A stretch of DNA of 56,483 nt, taken from Pseudomonadota bacterium. GTDB taxonomy: Bacteria > Myxococcota_A > Bradymonadia > UBA4248. The stretch is from contig JAFUEE010000047.1 in assembly GCA_017464085.1 (NCBI GenBank), positions 1-56,483 on the forward strand. Reading direction: 5' to 3'. A program made the position numbers and the translations under genes. Each line of letters begins with the position of its first letter. Position 1 is the first letter of the stretch. Positions 34,071-42,164 of the stretch are shown one piece after another. The notes under the pieces are model-generated. The model was not told the DNA's origin. It searched no databases and saw nothing but the letters and a program-made list of their open reading frames with translations.

Positions 34071-35291
34071 ATGAGCGATCTTATCACAGAAAAAAAAGAC
34101 GATGCGTTGACTGAGAAACTGGAAGCCCAAAAGCAGGACGCGGAGCTTGCGCAGAAAATCTCGCAGCACTCCAAGAGCGATGTGAGCGTCACGGTGACGA
34201 TCGAGACGAAAGTCGAAAGAGTGAATCGTCCGCGTAATAATATGGCGAACGCCATGGCCTCGCTGGGCTCGGAGAAGAAAGAAGAAAAAGATACGGCCGA
34301 GCTTGACAAAAAAGAGGAAAAAGACGCCGCAGTCGCGGATGCTTCAGCGCCAGTGCCCGAGCCCGAAAAGAAAAAAACGCCGGAACCGCTCGGCAAAGCC
34401 AAGGTCACTGCCGCGATGCTCCGCATCAACCGTTCCCCGAAGGATGATCCCGTGTATCTGGGCACGCTCCGCAGCACCGATGTGGTGAATTATTATGGAG
34501 AAAAGGACGGCTACCTCGAAGTGCATGTGGGCAATCAGGTCGGCTATATTGCCGCCAAACATACGGACAAAGGCGACAAGAAAACTGACGCGCAGAAAGC
34601 GGACGAGCAGGATTCAAAGGCTGTCGAGCAGGCACCGGAGCCCCTGCAGGAACTTCTGGCGCATGATTCGCTCAATGCCGAGCAGGTCGCAGATGCGCGC
34701 AAGATGATCGAGCAGTCGCCCGAAAGCATGCGCGGCGATCTCTATGAAGAGCTTCAGCTGAAAGCCGAAAAAGCTGTGGTCGAGAGTGAAGAGCCCACAA
34801 AGGATGAAGTGGAGTATGCCAATCTGGCGACATGCATGACGATGCTCGGCGTCAGCAACCCGACGCCAGGGCAGTCGATGACCAACACGCTGATGCAGGT
34901 CAAGCGCGAGCAGAAGCTGCCCGAAAGCGAAGGCATGCAGAACTGGGGCTCGGTCGCGAATGCGATGGGCGTGAACTATCAGGCCCTCAACATGAGCGGC
35001 GACCGCAAAGCGGAAGAAAAGACCTTCTGGCTCAAGAATGTCCGCGAAGAACTCCGTTCCGGTCAGGCCGTCATGGCATCGGTCGACAATCAGGCCGTGC
35101 GCATCGAGGGCGTCGAGCAGGAAGGCCTCGTCGTGACACTTCCCGAAAGCGTCGAACAGAGCCAGTTCAGCGGCTTCACCGCCTATAACGGCAATACGAC
35201 AACGACAGAGCAGAAGAGCGCGGGGCAGCGCGGTGTCCTGTCGTTCGAGGCGCTCAAGGACAAGATGGACTGGGTCATCTCGATGGGCTGA
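34071..35291 (+). CDS. SH3-like domain protein, charged N-terminus
   Basis: A 406-residue protein without a signal peptide. Residues 1-110 are Lys/Glu-rich and disordered. About 115-170 resemble a bacterial SH3 domain (AAMLRINRSPKDDPVYLGTL, then GYLEVHVGNQVGYIAAKHT). After a helical linker, 250-400 (ANLATCMTMLG, GMQNWGSVANAMGVNY, GQAVMASVDNQAVRI) weakly recalls C39-like cysteine peptidases, without a certain catalytic pair. AAGGGAG eight bases before ATG 34071 sets the start. A strong terminator follows. Confidence 0.55.
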   Translation: MSDLITEKKDDALTEKLEAQKQDAELAQKISQHSKSDVSVTVTIETKVERVNRPRNNMANAMASLGSEKKEEKDTAELDKKEEKDAAVADASAPVPEPEKKKTPEPLGKAKVTAAMLRINRSPKDDPVYLGTLRSTDVVNYYGEKDGYLEVHVGNQVGYIAAKHTDKGDKKTDAQKADEQDSKAVEQAPEPLQELLAHDSLNAEQVADARKMIEQSPESMRGDLYEELQLKAEKAVVESEEPTKDEVEYANLATCMTMLGVSNPTPGQSMTNTLMQVKREQKLPESEGMQNWGSVANAMGVNYQALNMSGDRKAEEKTFWLKNVREELRSGQAVMASVDNQAVRIEGVEQEGLVVTLPESVEQSQFSGFTAYNGNTTTTEQKSAGQRGVLSFEALKDKMDWVISMG

Positions 35292-35312
35292 TCGCTCTGG
35301 GTTTCCGATGTG

Positions 35313-35346
35313 AAGCTCTCCCCGGCCTCGGGGAGAGCTTTTTTTT
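35313..35346 (+). terminator. Rho-independent terminator
   Basis: Stem AAGCTCTCCCC / GGGGAGAGCTT, loop GGCCTC, followed by a run of T. It ends the SH3-like gene. Confidence 0.9.
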
Positions 35347-35483
35347 ATCAAATAATGTTCGCAGACGGCTGGGGTCTGTGATAAATGATTTCGCTTTTTC
35401 GGGGGATGATGTGCCCTCGTGTGCCTCGTGCCACTGCGATGTCGGGGCATGAAGAACTTTTAAGCTTGGGAAGGAAAGATAAA

Positions 35484-35696
35484 ATGCCAACCATGTATGA
35501 TGAGAAAAAATTTGACAAACGCCTGATCGATCGTCACCTCTCGGGCGGCGCGATCGAGATGGCGCGGATCACGAAAGAAGAGCTTCAGGCGCACCTGGAT
35601 GCCCTTCCCGACCTTGCGGACAAATGCGAGCCCGTGAGCGTCGTCCAGCCGATCTTCGAAAAAAATGAAGATGCGGAAGCCGAAGCCGGTGAATGA
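35484..35696 (+). CDS. Small conserved-looking protein
   Basis: A 70-residue acidic protein (MPTMYDEKKFDKRLIDRHLS, ITKEELQAHLDALPDLADKC, acidic tail). AAGGAAAG before ATG 35484 gives a good start. Its stop is 20 bases before the DUF1844 gene, so the two are probably one operon. Family not recognised. Confidence 0.6.
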   Translation: MPTMYDEKKFDKRLIDRHLSGGAIEMARITKEELQAHLDALPDLADKCEPVSVVQPIFEKNEDAEAEAGE

Positions 35697-35716
35697 TCCA
35701 TCAGAGGAGGTCTTCC

Positions 35717-35983
35717 ATGTCAGATCAGGTTCGTGAAGAAGGAATGCCCTTTTCTGCATTCGTGCTCTCGCTGTCGACAATGGCGCTTGCTTCGCTCGGG
35801 CAGTGCGACGATCCCGCGTTTATGGATGTGCCCAAAGATCCCGTGATCGCGCGCAACAATATCGATATCCTTCTGATGTTGCGCGATAAGACAAAGGGCA
35901 ACCTCTCTCCTGATGAGGAAAAGCTCATCACTTCTGTCATTTATGACCTTCAGATGCGTTATATTCGCGAAACGCATCACTAA
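35717..35983 (+). CDS. DUF1844 domain protein
   Basis: An 88-residue protein matching DUF1844: FSAFVLSLSTMALASLGQ, then IDILLMLRDKTKGNLSPDEE and a C-terminal helix ending MRYIRE. The family is common in myxobacteria and other deltaproteobacteria; its function is unknown. GGAGG six bases before ATG 35717 fixes the start. It lies between the small gene at 35484 and a DUF72 gene eleven bases downstream. Confidence 0.8.
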   Translation: MSDQVREEGMPFSAFVLSLSTMALASLGQCDDPAFMDVPKDPVIARNNIDILLMLRDKTKGNLSPDEEKLITSVIYDLQMRYIRETHH

Positions 35984-35994
35984 ACAGGAACAGC

Positions 35995-36855
35995 ATGGCT
36001 CAAATTTATTGCGGATGTTCAGATTTTCCGCACCACAGAAAAGAATTTTTTAAGTGCGCGACGGCTGTCGAGCACCGCGTCGGCCTGTTTTCGCCGCCGA
36101 AAGCGCGCGTCCTGAAAGAATGGGCGGCAGAGACCGCTGCGGCAAACGCCGGCATGCGCACGGTCTGGGTCGCATGGCAGGCGTTTACTCACCGGCCTGG
36201 CGACATCCGCAAGGGGTTCGGGCTCAAGCTTCTGCCCGGCGAAAATGCTGCCAATCTCGGCCATTTCCAAAAGACAGCGGAAAATCAGCGCGTGTGGGCG
36301 CGCATCAAGGAACAGGCCGTCAATGTCGGCGCGTCCCGCATTCTCCTCGAAACATCCGCGAACTTCTCCCCGTCGGACGCCAACAAGCGCGCGCTGACTG
36401 ATTTCGCGAAGGACTGGTGCGATCTTCCCGATGGCATCAGGCTCGTCTGGCATGCGGCAGGGTTCTGGGAACGCGATGAAGCCGTATCGCTCGCTCGGTC
36501 GCTCGGCATCGTGCCCGCCATCGATCCGCTCGTCGATGAACGCGAAGCCTTGCCCGATACGGACGAGATCTACTTCCAGATGCTCGGCAGGCACGGCCTG
36601 ATGGATACCTATTCGGATGACGATCTGGCCTGTATTCTCGATGCATCCGCGCGTTATGACGATGTGACCGTGATTTTCCGGACCTGCGATTCGCTCGGCG
36701 ATGCGAAACGCCTGATCAAGCTGTCGGAGACGTATGAGCCTTCGGGCGATTTCTCGTTCGACAGTGATGACGGATTTGATGACGAGGATTTCGATGACGA
36801 GGATTTCGATGATGCGGATGACCTCGACGACGATGATCTCGACGATATTGAATAG
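35995..36855 (+). CDS. DUF72 family protein with acidic tail
   Basis: A 286-residue protein of the DUF72 (YecE-like, TIM-barrel) type: IYCGCSDFPHHRKEFF at the start, VWVAWQAFTHRPGDIRKGFG, then RILLETSANFSPSDANKRAL and RLVWHAAGFWERDEA. Members have unknown function. The last 35 residues are almost all Asp and Glu (DDEDFDDEDFDDADDLDDDD), which typical relatives lack. Third gene of the 35484 unit; a terminator follows at 36902. Confidence 0.7.
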   Translation: MAQIYCGCSDFPHHRKEFFKCATAVEHRVGLFSPPKARVLKEWAAETAAANAGMRTVWVAWQAFTHRPGDIRKGFGLKLLPGENAANLGHFQKTAENQRVWARIKEQAVNVGASRILLETSANFSPSDANKRALTDFAKDWCDLPDGIRLVWHAAGFWERDEAVSLARSLGIVPAIDPLVDEREALPDTDEIYFQMLGRHGLMDTYSDDDLACILDASARYDDVTVIFRTCDSLGDAKRLIKLSETYEPSGDFSFDSDDGFDDEDFDDEDFDDADDLDDDDLDDIE

Positions 36856-36901
36856 CTCGCTGGCGTGACGCGCCTCGGCGCGCACACGCGCACGCTCGCT
36901 G

Positions 36902-36943
36902 GCCCGGCTGTGCAGCTTTTGGCTGCATACGCCGGGCTTTTTT
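36902..36943 (+). terminator. Two-step terminator hairpin
   Basis: GCCCGGC-tgt-GCAGC-ttttg-GCTGC-atac-GCCGGGC followed by six T. The internal loop ends in ATAC, recalling the bulged hairpin family. A further hairpin TATCGCC-ggg-GGCGATA follows at about 36951-36967. Confidence 0.75.
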
Positions 36944-37069
36944 GGCGCGTCCTATCGCCGGGGGCGATACGTCCGCGCGCGTTGCCTCAATAAATTGATA
37001 TCTGCGGAAATATCTATAGACTGTCCGAGCTTTGCCATAGGAGGCAATGGTGCTCGCATGGAGGCGGTG

Positions 37070-38359
37070 ATGAAAAAAATTTGTATATTTGCGATGGGCG
37101 CTGTTTTCGCGCTTTCAGGCGCGGAGGCTTATGCGCAGCCGGCACAGCCGGTCAACACAACAGCATTTACGGTGCAGGTCGGGTCGCAGCGGCTCGCGCT
37201 TGCGCTTGCGCCGGTGCAGGCCAATACGGACGGCAGCCAGATCGATGCGCTGCTCAAGCACACGCTGCAGCTGACGGGGCTGTTCGACCTCGTGCCCGAG
37301 GCTTCCTTTTTGCCCGGCCTGGCCACCGAAAAGCTCGCAGCCACGAATTATGATCAGTGGTATATTTCCGGGGCTTCCGCTCTGATCAAAGGCGAAGTCA
37401 GGCTGGATGGCTCAAAGATGACGCTCGACTTCGGGCTGTTTGATGTGCAGGGCAACCAGCAGATACGCATCGAGTACGGCTCGCATGATGCGAGCGCCGA
37501 AAACTACCGCAAGGTCGTGTATGCCTTTGTGAATGCGGTCGTCCAATTCTTTACCGGTGAGCCCGGATTTTTCGGGCAGTCGCTGCTGGCTGTGACGCGT
37601 GATGGCCGGTCGAAGACCGCGAAAATCGTGTCTATGACGACAGACGGCAGCCAGGTGTCTCGCGTGACGAAGTCTGAGGCGATCGAGCTTTTGCCCGCAT
37701 GGGGGCCCGGCGGGACAGTCCTTTTGACGAGCTATGCCAAAGGCAATCCGGATCTCTATACCGTGAGCCGTGGCGCAGGGCACAGAATCTCGTCGCACCC
37801 GGGCATGAACAGCGGCGCATCCTATTGCGCGGGCAACGGCCGCATTGCGCTGACGCTTTCGAAGGACGGCGATGCGGAGATTTATACGATGGCTTCGGAC
37901 GGGTCAGACCTGAGGCGCCTGACGAACAATCGCGCGATCGATACGTCTCCGTCCTGGTCGCCGGACTGCTCGAAGATCGCATTCGTCTCGGATCGCGGCG
38001 GCAATCCGCAGATCTATACGATGGCTGCCGATGGGAGCAATGTCACGCGGCTGACGATGGCCGGCAAGTACAACACGAATCCCGCTTGGGGCAAGAATGG
38101 CCTGATCGCATTCAGTGCACGCGATGAGCAGAAAGGGCTCGATATCTTTGTCATCCGCGAGGACGGTTCGGATCTGATGCGCATCACGCAACAGCAGGGC
38201 AAGAATGACAAGCCGACATGGTCGCCGGACGGCAGGTATCTGGCGTTCTCGTCGACGCGCGACGGTTCGAGCAGAATCTATATATCGACCGCAGATGGCA
38301 AATCACAGAATGCGGCAACATTGACGGGCTGGTATGAAAATCCCGTTTGGGGACATTAG
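37070..38359 (+). CDS. tolB: Tol-Pal system protein TolB (copy 1)
   Basis: A 429-residue periplasmic beta-propeller protein of the Tol-Pal envelope system. Signal peptide ends at AYAQ (residue 22). The N-terminal domain (FTVQVGSQRLALALAPVQAN to about 160) is followed by six WD40-like blades with SWSPDCSKIAFVSDRGGNPQ and PTWSPDGRYLAFSSTRDGSS. GGAGG five bases before ATG 37070 sets the start. It opens tolB-pal-tolB; its TAG stop overlaps the pal ribosome site (TAGGAG). Confidence 0.93.
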   Translation: MKKICIFAMGAVFALSGAEAYAQPAQPVNTTAFTVQVGSQRLALALAPVQANTDGSQIDALLKHTLQLTGLFDLVPEASFLPGLATEKLAATNYDQWYISGASALIKGEVRLDGSKMTLDFGLFDVQGNQQIRIEYGSHDASAENYRKVVYAFVNAVVQFFTGEPGFFGQSLLAVTRDGRSKTAKIVSMTTDGSQVSRVTKSEAIELLPAWGPGGTVLLTSYAKGNPDLYTVSRGAGHRISSHPGMNSGASYCAGNGRIALTLSKDGDAEIYTMASDGSDLRRLTNNRAIDTSPSWSPDCSKIAFVSDRGGNPQIYTMAADGSNVTRLTMAGKYNTNPAWGKNGLIAFSARDEQKGLDIFVIREDGSDLMRITQQQGKNDKPTWSPDGRYLAFSSTRDGSSRIYISTADGKSQNAATLTGWYENPVWGH

Positions 38360-38367
38360 GAGACGCG

Positions 38368-39072
38368 ATGAAGAAGATACTCATATCCTTAGGGCTTGTA
38401 TTGAGCGTGTCGTTTGCGATGGGGTGCGCTAGCCAGGAACCCGCAACTGATCTGCTCAAAGATGCGGCAGCGGCTATGGCAAATACTGGAAATGCCAAGG
38501 AATGTGCGGCCGAAACATACGCGCTTGCGCAGAACGCCCTCAAAGAGGCGCAGGCCGCGCAGGAAGCTGGCGACCTGGAAACTGCTCGCCAAAAAGCACG
38601 TTTGGCGCAGACGCTTGCCAAACAGGCCAAAGAAGAAGCCGAGATGAACGCAGAAGAATGCGAGCGCCGCAAGAATGCATCGGCCGCTGTCGAGGAAATT
38701 CTGAACGACGAATTGAGCGGCGGACCGGTGTTCGTGCGCGATGATTCGTTCAAGGTGATCTATTTTGACTTCGATGAATCATTCCTTTCGTCTTCGGCAG
38801 TGCAGGATCTGCAGTCGAATGTGGCCGTGCTCAAGGCGAAGCCGGAAATGAATGTGATCCTCGCGGCGCATACCGATGACCGTGGGACGACAGAATACAA
38901 CCTGGCGTTGAGCCAGCGCAGAGGCGATGCCGTGAAGGCGCATGCCGTGAGCCTGGGCGTGGATGCATCGCGGATGTCTGTCGTGCCCTATGGCAAGGAA
39001 ATGCCGGCATCGCACGGCACGCGCGAGCAGGACTATGCCTTGAACAGGCGCGTGGAATTTGTCCCGCGCTGA
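38368..39072 (+). CDS. pal: Peptidoglycan-associated lipoprotein Pal
   Basis: A 234-residue outer-membrane lipoprotein (lipobox AMGC, Cys 20). A helical Ala/Glu-rich segment (about 35-105) separates it from the OmpA-like peptidoglycan-binding domain (VIYFDFDESFLSSSAV, ILAAHTDDRGTTEYNLALSQ+RRG, ending NRRVEF). It links the outer membrane to peptidoglycan and contacts TolB. AGGAG six bases before ATG 38368. The long helical spacer is larger than in enteric Pal. Confidence 0.92.
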   Translation: MKKILISLGLVLSVSFAMGCASQEPATDLLKDAAAAMANTGNAKECAAETYALAQNALKEAQAAQEAGDLETARQKARLAQTLAKQAKEEAEMNAEECERRKNASAAVEEILNDELSGGPVFVRDDSFKVIYFDFDESFLSSSAVQDLQSNVAVLKAKPEMNVILAAHTDDRGTTEYNLALSQRRGDAVKAHAVSLGVDASRMSVVPYGKEMPASHGTREQDYALNRRVEFVPR

Positions 39073-39079
39073 GAATGAG

Positions 39080-40531
39080 ATGATGAAGCGAACATGGGCA
39101 TACATAGTGGGCGTGCTGGCACTGCTGCCATCGGGCGTATATGCGCAGCCGGCTTCGGGCGACAAGGGCTCGAAAGCGGCGCTTTCTGCGCTTGAGGCGG
39201 CTGGCAAGCCAGCTGAGGGCGCGCCGGCTGGGGAAGCTGGACAGACTGCGATCAATGACCAGGCGATCGCCTTGGGCGTGGATCCGCTCAGCCTGATCAC
39301 GGTCACGCCCGGCGGACCGCCTGTGCGCATCCCGATTGCGGTGCCCGATTCCATGAAGATCGGCGACAATATCGATGAGGCCGGGCTTGGCAGAACGCTT
39401 GCCGAGGTCATCCGCAATGATCTCACGATGAGCGGGCTCTTTGAGGTTCTGCCCGTCGAGACGTATGCTCTGGTCGATGCCTCAAAAGAGGGCGTCACGC
39501 AGTCGACGATACAGTTCGACAGCTGGTATAACGTCGGTGCCTCAGTGCTGGTCAAGGCGCATTACAAGGTCACGCACGACAAGGCGGACTTTGAGTTTGC
39601 GGTCTTCAATATCGATTCTGCGGCACCGGTTCCCATTGCAATGGGCAAGCGCCATGTCAATCCGGGCAATGTCCGCGCGGTCGCGCATGAGTTTGTCAAC
39701 AAGCTGATCGGCTTCTTTACGGGCACAGACGGCGTGTTCGGGACGCGGATATTGTTTGCGGCGCGTGGCAAGAACAACTTCCGCACGATACGCTCGTTTG
39801 AGACGGACGGCTTTGGCGGCACGACATACGATCTGCCCGAGGCGATCAATGCCATGCCGGAATGGGGGCCGAAAGGCGGCGTGCTGTTTACGCAGCTGAT
39901 GACCAAGGGCGACAACATCATGCTGTATGCCGATAAGGAACTCAAGCAGCTGACAGATTTTGAAGGCTGGGCCTCGGGCGCGGATTACTGCCCCAGGTCT
40001 GGGAAGATCGCGTTTACGGGCGCGCGCGAACAGAACGGCAATATCTATATTATGGATGCGGATGGCTCTAACCTCGTGCAGCTCACGGATATGCCCGATT
40101 CGATACAGACATCGCCTTCGTGGGCGCCGGACTGCAAGCGGCTGGCATTCGTGTCGAGCACCTCGGGCAAGCCGCAGATCTATATCATCAATGCAGATGG
40201 CACGGGCATGCGCCGACTGACTTGGGTCGGGAATTACAACACGACGCCGGACTGGTCGCCAAAAGGCGATCTGATCGCGTTCACGGCGCGCGACGAGCGC
40301 AATGTCTTCGATATCTTTACGATCAATGTGAACACGGGCGAAGTGATGCGCCTGACACAGGATCAGGGGCATAACCGCGAGCCGTCGTGGTCGCCGGATG
40401 GCCGTTATCTCGTCTTTGAATCCACACGGGACGGCAAGCAGCCGCGACTGTATCTGATGAACCAGGATGGCCGCTGGCAGACGCGCATCTCTGCGACGCC
40501 GGGCCTCAAGACGCCTGTCTGGCATCCATAA
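39080..40531 (+). CDS. tolB: TolB-like protein (copy 2)
   Basis: About 483 residues, a second TolB: signal peptide ending VYAQ, a longer Ala/Gly-rich linker, N-terminal domain (TLAEVIRNDLTMSGLFEVLP) and propeller blades (SWAPDCKRLAFVSSTSGKPQ, PSWSPDGRYLVFESTRDGKQ). The full domain set of copy 1 is present. It starts 8 bases after the pal stop and lacks a strong ribosome site, so coupling to pal is likely. Its TAA stop lies in the left target duplication of a family A element (40528-40534). Confidence 0.9.
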   Translation: MMKRTWAYIVGVLALLPSGVYAQPASGDKGSKAALSALEAAGKPAEGAPAGEAGQTAINDQAIALGVDPLSLITVTPGGPPVRIPIAVPDSMKIGDNIDEAGLGRTLAEVIRNDLTMSGLFEVLPVETYALVDASKEGVTQSTIQFDSWYNVGASVLVKAHYKVTHDKADFEFAVFNIDSAAPVPIAMGKRHVNPGNVRAVAHEFVNKLIGFFTGTDGVFGTRILFAARGKNNFRTIRSFETDGFGGTTYDLPEAINAMPEWGPKGGVLFTQLMTKGDNIMLYADKELKQLTDFEGWASGADYCPRSGKIAFTGAREQNGNIYIMDADGSNLVQLTDMPDSIQTSPSWAPDCKRLAFVSSTSGKPQIYIINADGTGMRRLTWVGNYNTTPDWSPKGDLIAFTARDERNVFDIFTINVNTGEVMRLTQDQGHNREPSWSPDGRYLVFESTRDGKQPRLYLMNQDGRWQTRISATPGLKTPVWHP

Positions 40532-40534
40532 AAA

Positions 40535-40661
40535 GCTGTGCGCAACAACTGTGGATGTGGGTTCCCTGGGGGGAAATCACTTTCACATTTCAGAACGGTT
40601 TCATGACTGGGTGAACGTAAGGTTCCCCTCAATGCGTCACATATCCGCGCTGGTGGAACAG
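40535..40661. repeat. TIR element, family A, divergent copy 4
   Basis: Ends GCTGTGCGCAACAACTGTGG and, reverse-complemented, CTGTTCCACCAGCGCGGATA. It is flanked by ATAAAAA on both sides (40528-40534 and 40662-40668), a probable target duplication. The 127-base interior differs from copies 1-3 and has its own inner arms (GGTTCCCTGGGGGGAA; GGTTCCCC). Confidence 0.6.
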
Positions 40662-40670
40662 ATAAAAAAA

Positions 40671-40742
40671 CGCCGACCGTATCGGCTGCGCCGATAGGAC
40701 GGCGCGGCCGGAGCGTATCGGCGCAGCCGATAGCGAAGGCTC
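40671..40742. repeat. Two bulged-G hairpins
   Basis: CGCCGACC-G-TATCGGC-tgc-GCCGATA-GGACGGCG at 40671-40703 (one A/A mismatch in the outer stem) and GAGC-G-TATCGGC-gca-GCCGATA-GC at about 40711-40734. They share the inner stem but differ in the outer one, and lie just after the stop of the minus-strand gene at 40749. Confidence 0.75.
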
Positions 40743-40748
40743 AGAATA

Positions 40749-41339
40749 TTATTTTGCCGGGGAGAGTTCGCCGTTTTTGAGGAAGAACCGGGAGACGACC
40801 TGGTGAACAGGGCCGGATTCCTTGAGTTCCGAGCTGTATAACGCGAGTTCGAAGATTTCCGATTGGCCGAAGTTGAGGCCTTCGATGGCGTGAACCGCAT
40901 CAGCGAGGCTGATTTTGTCGCCTTTTGTGGCCACGCGGCCCAGAAGAAGCGTCGCGCGGAAAGCGCTGCCGTCAAAACCGATATTTACGGCGCGGAAACC
41001 GTCCATCAGGCGTTCGCGGATCTCGTTGAGGATTTCGCCGGCGCGCGCATCGATCTGGATCAGGCGAGGGCATTCTGGGGAGGGATAGGCACTGATGCCG
41101 GCGATTTCGAGCTGGAAGGTGGCGAATTCGTGGGCCGTCTGCCGGATGACCTGATTGATGTCGGGAAGCTCGCTGTCGTCGCGGTTGCCGAGGCAGAGCA
41201 GCGGGACATGCATATATTCCGGGCGAATCCAGCGCGAGTCCGCGCCGCGCGCAGTGATGATCTTGCCGAGGTCTTCCTGGAGGAATGTCAGGCGCTCGAC
41301 AAGCTTGATATCTGGTTCGATGGCAATGGTAAAAATCAT
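40749..41339 (-). CDS. 2H-phosphoesterase-like protein, motifs degraded
   Basis: A 196-residue protein resembling RNA 2',3'-cyclic phosphodiesterases (ThpR/LigT): MIFTIAIEPDIKLVERL, WIRPEYMHVPLLCLGN, and FRATLLLGRVATKGD. Active members have two H-x-T/S motifs. Here the first is HVP and the second has lost His (FRAT in place of FRPHLTLGR), so catalysis is doubtful. The start is ATG 41339 without a clear ribosome site. Divergent from the 41452 gene. Confidence 0.6.
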   Translation of the reverse strand: MIFTIAIEPDIKLVERLTFLQEDLGKIITARGADSRWIRPEYMHVPLLCLGNRDDSELPDINQVIRQTAHEFATFQLEIAGISAYPSPECPRLIQIDARAGEILNEIRERLMDGFRAVNIGFDGSAFRATLLLGRVATKGDKISLADAVHAIEGLNFGQSEIFELALYSSELKESGPVHQVVSRFFLKNGELSPAK

Positions 41340-41451
41340 GATATTTTGATAATCTGAATGATAGGGGAAGCCTTTGATGAGGCTGACGGATGCCGGGTAT
41401 ATCATGATTTGAGTGCCCGGTGAACATTGCATTTCCAAAGGAGGGCATGAA

Positions 41452-42024
41452 ATGAGTGAAAGCACGATTGAGCAGCTCGACGAGCGTATCGGACAGATCA
41501 AGGCCAAGCTTCAGCTTCAGATCGAGGAGCTCGTGAACATCATCGCCAACGATCTTCCCGATTATGCGCTCAAGCATATCCGGAGAGCATTTATCGAGGA
41601 TGTCGAATTTGCTGAAAAGCAGAGCGATGCCGAGCTCGCGGCGTTCAAGGCGAAAGTTGCTGAGTTTGGCAGGAAGCTTTCGGAAGATGTGCGCGCGAGC
41701 CTTTTGGAAAATATGGATGCGTGGTGGGGCAAGGATGTGTCGCTCGAGGGCGCGTCGAAGACGCTGGACGGCAATCCGGCGATCAGCGCGAAGCTCGCGG
41801 TCGTGTCGCAGCGCATTCTGGATTTCCTCGATGCCGCGCATCTGCAGCGCGTCGAAGTCGTTTATCGCACGCCTGCGCGCTTTATCGACGGCAAATATCC
41901 CCCGGGGATGATCGAGAAATATTGGGCAAAACTTGCCGATCTTCGCGCGGCAGAAGACGAGCGCGAGCTTCTGGACCGCGAGGCGCGCAAGGCAAGGATC
42001 GCTCAGCGCTGGGACAGCATCTGA
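41452..42024 (+). CDS. Unrecognised protein upstream of murD
   Basis: A 190-residue, mostly helical soluble protein (MSESTIEQLDERIGQIKAKL at the start; ELLDREARKARIAQRWDSI at the end). Central residues VEVVYRTPARFIDGKYPPGM look like a short beta-rich patch. A very strong ribosome site AGGAGG precedes ATG 41452. It is upstream of murD-tmk, with a 140-base gap. No family recognised. Confidence 0.6.
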   Translation: MSESTIEQLDERIGQIKAKLQLQIEELVNIIANDLPDYALKHIRRAFIEDVEFAEKQSDAELAAFKAKVAEFGRKLSEDVRASLLENMDAWWGKDVSLEGASKTLDGNPAISAKLAVVSQRILDFLDAAHLQRVEVVYRTPARFIDGKYPPGMIEKYWAKLADLRAAEDERELLDREARKARIAQRWDSI

Positions 42025-42164
42025 CGGAAACGGGGTGCCATGGCTCAAGATGCCATGGCATTCAAGCCCTTGAAATTGACAATCGGCAGCCATCGCGTGA
42101 TAGTTGGGGCCGCAGGATTGGGTGCCTGCGGAACTCTTATGAAATGGATGAAGGAATTGGAGAC

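Noticed and set aside
41721..42164. MurD extended upstream by 148 codons
   Set aside because: This part overlaps the well-supported 41452 gene in another frame and is not part of MurD.
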